This document shows positions 61,525 to 64,000 of a stretch of DNA of 64,000 nucleotides, piece by piece. Where the stretch lies: NCBI GenBank assembly GCA_028280345.1, contig JANQLY010000006.1, forward strand, positions 1 through 64,000, written 5' to 3'. The stretch comes from Pseudomonadales bacterium. GTDB taxonomy: Bacteria; Pseudomonadota; Gammaproteobacteria; Pseudomonadales; UBA7239. The notes beneath the pieces are model-generated. The model searched no databases, was not told the DNA's origin, and saw only the letters and a list, made by a program, of their open reading frames with translations. Position numbers and translations under genes: made by a program. Numbering within the stretch: position 1 is the first letter of the stretch; each line of letters begins with the position of its first letter.

Positions 61525-64000
61525 ATGAGATATTTATTACTATTATTTACTTTATTTTCAACGGCGGCTTTTGCAACGGTAGAAGATGTTTTTACTGAGA
61601 ATTCTTTTTGGTTTGGTCAGCACCAATCAATTATAGAAACTTTTTATTACGGCGACCCATTCCCAGTGAAGATGCTCGGCGATGTCAATGGTGACGGCTA
61701 TCCGTTTGAAACGAATCGTAGACCGGCATCATCGGAAGAATCAGATAGCTATGCCCGCTGTGAGTATGTGGTTCGCAGTGTCTACGACCATGAATTTGTT
61801 TTTCCGGACGGAGATGATGAAACCGGCGTCGTTCCAGGAGAATACGAGCCCTATGCATTTAAACCGGCCATCTGGATTAATGTCAGTGGTTACGCTACCC
61901 GCGGCGCAAGTTGGGACCGACCTATACGGGCAGTACAACCCTCATCAGAATATTATGATTTAACTCAAGCCGGAACAACGGCGAGCCCTTATAAAACCCG
62001 CTGGACAACAGATCCGGTAACCGGGGAGTTTGATCAAAAATATCAAAACAGCTCTCGCATCACAGATGATAACGGCCCATTGTTTGTCGAAGACGGTTGC
62101 TATGACCCCGTTAGTGGTTACACTCAGAGGGGTGCAAACCCGGCAGACCCCTGCCCCGGCACAGATAACAAGCCTATGTTTACTTTGCCGATTGCGCTCT
62201 ATCAGTCCGGCGATGCTTATATCAGGAAATGCGAGGGTAGCGATGTTCGCTGTAATACGATTAAAACTACATTAACCTCCAACGCTTATCACTATAAATG
62301 CGATAATGCCGGTAGTAGCTGCGATTGCACTTTTGATGATGTTCATGTTGTAGAAAGCGGTGTTTCAACCTGCGGCTCCGGTGTCAGACCGGCATTTAAG
62401 AACTTACACAACAAAACCGCCGGTAATATTGATAAAGCGACAGATCAGGGCTATGTAGTACACAATATCACCGTGCCGTTAACTGGCGATTATTCCATGG
62501 ACCGCTTTTGCGCGCTGGATATCAATGTACAAACCAGTTTTAAAGGTGTTGCCCTAGGCGTAAAAACAGCGATGGAAGCCCATCGGCGGATATTTGATAC
62601 GGCCAGTGTACATGCAAATGTCAATGTAATGCTTTCCGGCGGTTCCGCCGGCGGTCAGTCATCACAGTGGTTGGCGATTGATTCCGCCATTCGACGCAAT
62701 GACCCGATTTATGACTACGACAGAACCGACGATAATTTAGATGGCCTTCCCGATGACGGTAACAATGACGGCAATGCCGATCCCGAAACCTCGGTAAATA
62801 ATATTTTTCAAGACTATACTTTTGAAGTGTATCCGGTAGCGGTCGGCGGTGATGCGAGTATGCTGTACGACGCTTCACCGATCGGCACTGATCAGAGTAC
62901 TTTCTACTCAGTCGGCTATCGCAGCGGCGAAACACCCGGAACCGCACCTCATTCCCGCTTACTGGATGCGGAAACATTCTATATTGACGACGGCAATGAC
63001 GGAGTGAAAATCAGCTTGCACACCAACGGAGCCGAAAATGAACAAGACTGCGGCAGAACCAGCGGCGCACTCGGCGGCTCAAGACAGTTCGCACTAAAGA
63101 ATGTGCTATTTCGCGACCCGGATAACTGGAATACGATACCGAGCTGTAATTCAGTAAGCGGCGAGGGCTGTGATACGGTGACAGTATCGGATACAACGAT
63201 GGTGTACTGGGACACCGCCTGTGTTGCACCGACTAAAGAGATTTGGTTTGATGATGACGACAACCCCGGAACACCGAATATATCAAAAACCTATACAGAA
63301 ACTGTCGGCTTCGGCTTCGACAATTTTGAAAATAATTACAACACCAATCTCGGACCCACCTACGAAAACGCGGACCCGGTTGAGGACATTCTCGACGTCA
63401 GTTGTGAAGAGTACTTTACCGGCTCGGCACTACCGACGGATGTGATTGCGCGGGATTATACCAGCAATGTAATCTGCGGCATGATGTTTGAAGGTTCACC
63501 AGCCCGTGCAATACAGGCCTTTGACGATTTACCAAGCATAGATTTTGCCAATGATTTACCGGCCATAGAGTGGATTACCGGATTCCGGGATAAATATGTA
63601 CCGCCGGATATTATACTGCCGCTGTGCGAAGCTATCGCCAATGCTCACCCGCCGGGACAGCAAATCATTCAGGCGATATTGCATGAACCAGACCCGATTC
63701 CCAATGTCGCAACCGCTCATTTTTTTGATGTTTTAATTAACCAGGACCAGCTGCCTCAGCTCAATGATGTGTTTGATGAATTAATTCTGGCCTGTGGTAC
63801 ATCACTGAAACAAGGTGATGGTACTGACATTGATGACTATAAGTTTGTCTTCAGAATTGAACGCTGCCGTACCCATCCCACCAGTGCCAATTGGTATGAA
63901 AACGCCAACCACCCGGCTGATGATCCGAACCACGAAAAATATCCACCCGCCAATGCAGTTGATAGCGGTGGCAACCCCGACAACGAATTCTGTGAAGTCA
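61525..64000 (+). CDS. Large secreted protein, 3' end beyond window
   Basis: An open frame starts at ATG 61525 (AGGAG 6 bases upstream) and stays open for about 825 codons to the end of the window, so the stop is missing. It begins with a signal peptide (YLLLLFTLFSTAAFATVEDV). The mature part is rich in Asp, Asn, Gly and Cys, with EF/TSP3-like loops (DVNGDGYPFE, DNLDGLPDDGNNDGNADPET) and many paired cysteines (CDNAGSSCDC). A possible nucleophile elbow is NVMLSGGSAGGQSSQW, reminiscent of pectin-acetylesterase/Notum-type GxSAGG. An extracellular hydrolase is therefore possible but unproven. No close family is recognised. Confidence 0.75.
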   Translation, partial: MRYLLLLFTLFSTAAFATVEDVFTENSFWFGQHQSIIETFYYGDPFPVKMLGDVNGDGYPFETNRRPASSEESDSYARCEYVVRSVYDHEFVFPDGDDETGVVPGEYEPYAFKPAIWINVSGYATRGASWDRPIRAVQPSSEYYDLTQAGTTASPYKTRWTTDPVTGEFDQKYQNSSRITDDNGPLFVEDGCYDPVSGYTQRGANPADPCPGTDNKPMFTLPIALYQSGDAYIRKCEGSDVRCNTIKTTLTSNAYHYKCDNAGSSCDCTFDDVHVVESGVSTCGSGVRPAFKNLHNKTAGNIDKATDQGYVVHNITVPLTGDYSMDRFCALDINVQTSFKGVALGVKTAMEAHRRIFDTASVHANVNVMLSGGSAGGQSSQWLAIDSAIRRNDPIYDYDRTDDNLDGLPDDGNNDGNADPETSVNNIFQDYTFEVYPVAVGGDASMLYDASPIGTDQSTFYSVGYRSGETPGTAPHSRLLDAETFYIDDGNDGVKISLHTNGAENEQDCGRTSGALGGSRQFALKNVLFRDPDNWNTIPSCNSVSGEGCDTVTVSDTTMVYWDTACVAPTKEIWFDDDDNPGTPNISKTYTETVGFGFDNFENNYNTNLGPTYENADPVEDILDVSCEEYFTGSALPTDVIARDYTSNVICGMMFEGSPARAIQAFDDLPSIDFANDLPAIEWITGFRDKYVPPDIILPLCEAIANAHPPGQQIIQAILHEPDPIPNVATAHFFDVLINQDQLPQLNDVFDELILACGTSLKQGDGTDIDDYKFVFRIERCRTHPTSANWYENANHPADDPNHEKYPPANAVDSGGNPDNEFCEV

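Noticed and set aside
1..64000. Search for tRNA, rRNA, prophage, integrase or insertion-sequence genes
   Set aside because: No such gene was recognised on either strand; mobile-element signals are limited to small intergenic repeats.

Overview
The window looks like chromosomal DNA of a free-living, probably marine gammaproteobacterium, in the broad neighbourhood of Cellvibrionales/Spongiibacteraceae. This is inferred from gene content and not from any marker gene. The content includes a CmoM-type tRNA methyltransferase, SlyX, DUF4404, DUF2780, a PreP-like M16C protease, LolA-like/DUF1302/MMPL proteins and many lipid-type oxidation genes. I found no rRNA, tRNA, CRISPR array, integrase, transposase or phage module.

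Layout. (1) 0.1-10.1 kb is mostly housekeeping and small conserved genes: a queuosine-precursor transporter, the complete AmmeMemoRadiSam trio, cmoM, a GIY-YIG protein, an MscS channel, an AlkC-like DNA glycosylase, slyX, an SDR and a luciferase-like (LLM) F420-type oxidoreductase. (2) 10.3-18.8 kb holds a LolA-like periplasmic protein with a DUF1302 outer-membrane protein, a DUF484-GGDEF diguanylate cyclase, a 992-residue M16C peptidase, a macro-domain deacetylase, an intergenic hairpin repeat and a deazaflavin-type nitroreductase. (3) 18.8-33.0 kb is a two-armed catabolic locus. The minus arm encodes a thiolase-like protein, an acyl-CoA ligase, a DUF3089 hydrolase, a beta-hydroxyacid dehydrogenase and an aldehyde dehydrogenase. 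The plus arm encodes a coniferyl-type aldehyde dehydrogenase, two paired acyl-CoA dehydrogenases, a second acyl-CoA ligase, a polytopic membrane protein and a steroid 5-alpha-reductase homologue. (4) 33.0-46.2 kb has a secreted pentapeptide-repeat protein, an SRPBCC protein, an MMPL/RND exporter, a cold-shock protein with a DEAD-box helicase, a very large secreted multi-propeller protein, a PhyH dioxygenase and a thrombospondin-type-3 (TSP3) protein. (5) 46.2-55.6 kb is a second catabolic locus (MaoC, GMC oxidoreductase, SDR, TetR, Baeyer-Villiger-type monooxygenase) plus two unknown genes, a second LLM oxidoreductase, an AraC regulator and an NTF2-like protein. (6) 55.7-64.0 kb has secreted TSP3 proteins, a GT-C-like membrane protein, a DUF2780 protein, a gene remnant, a flavin monooxygenase and the 5' 825 codons of a large secreted protein that runs off the window.

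The main system-level result is a shared 14-bp palindrome, TATACTNNAGTATA, which I found at three places. One is in the divergent promoter of the 18.8-33.0 kb locus (25648-25661). The other two are in the SDR/tetR divergent promoter (49221-49234 and 49346-49359), one nearer each gene. The simplest reading is one autoregulated TetR repressor controlling two catabolic loci 24 kb apart. Together the regulon would encode CoA activation, paired acyl-CoA dehydrogenation, hydration, alcohol/aldehyde oxidation and a steroid 5-alpha-reductase; a Baeyer-Villiger-type enzyme lies just downstream of tetR. That composition suggests breakdown or modification of steroid-like, terpenoid or other bulky lipids. 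The substrate is inference; the operators are directly visible.
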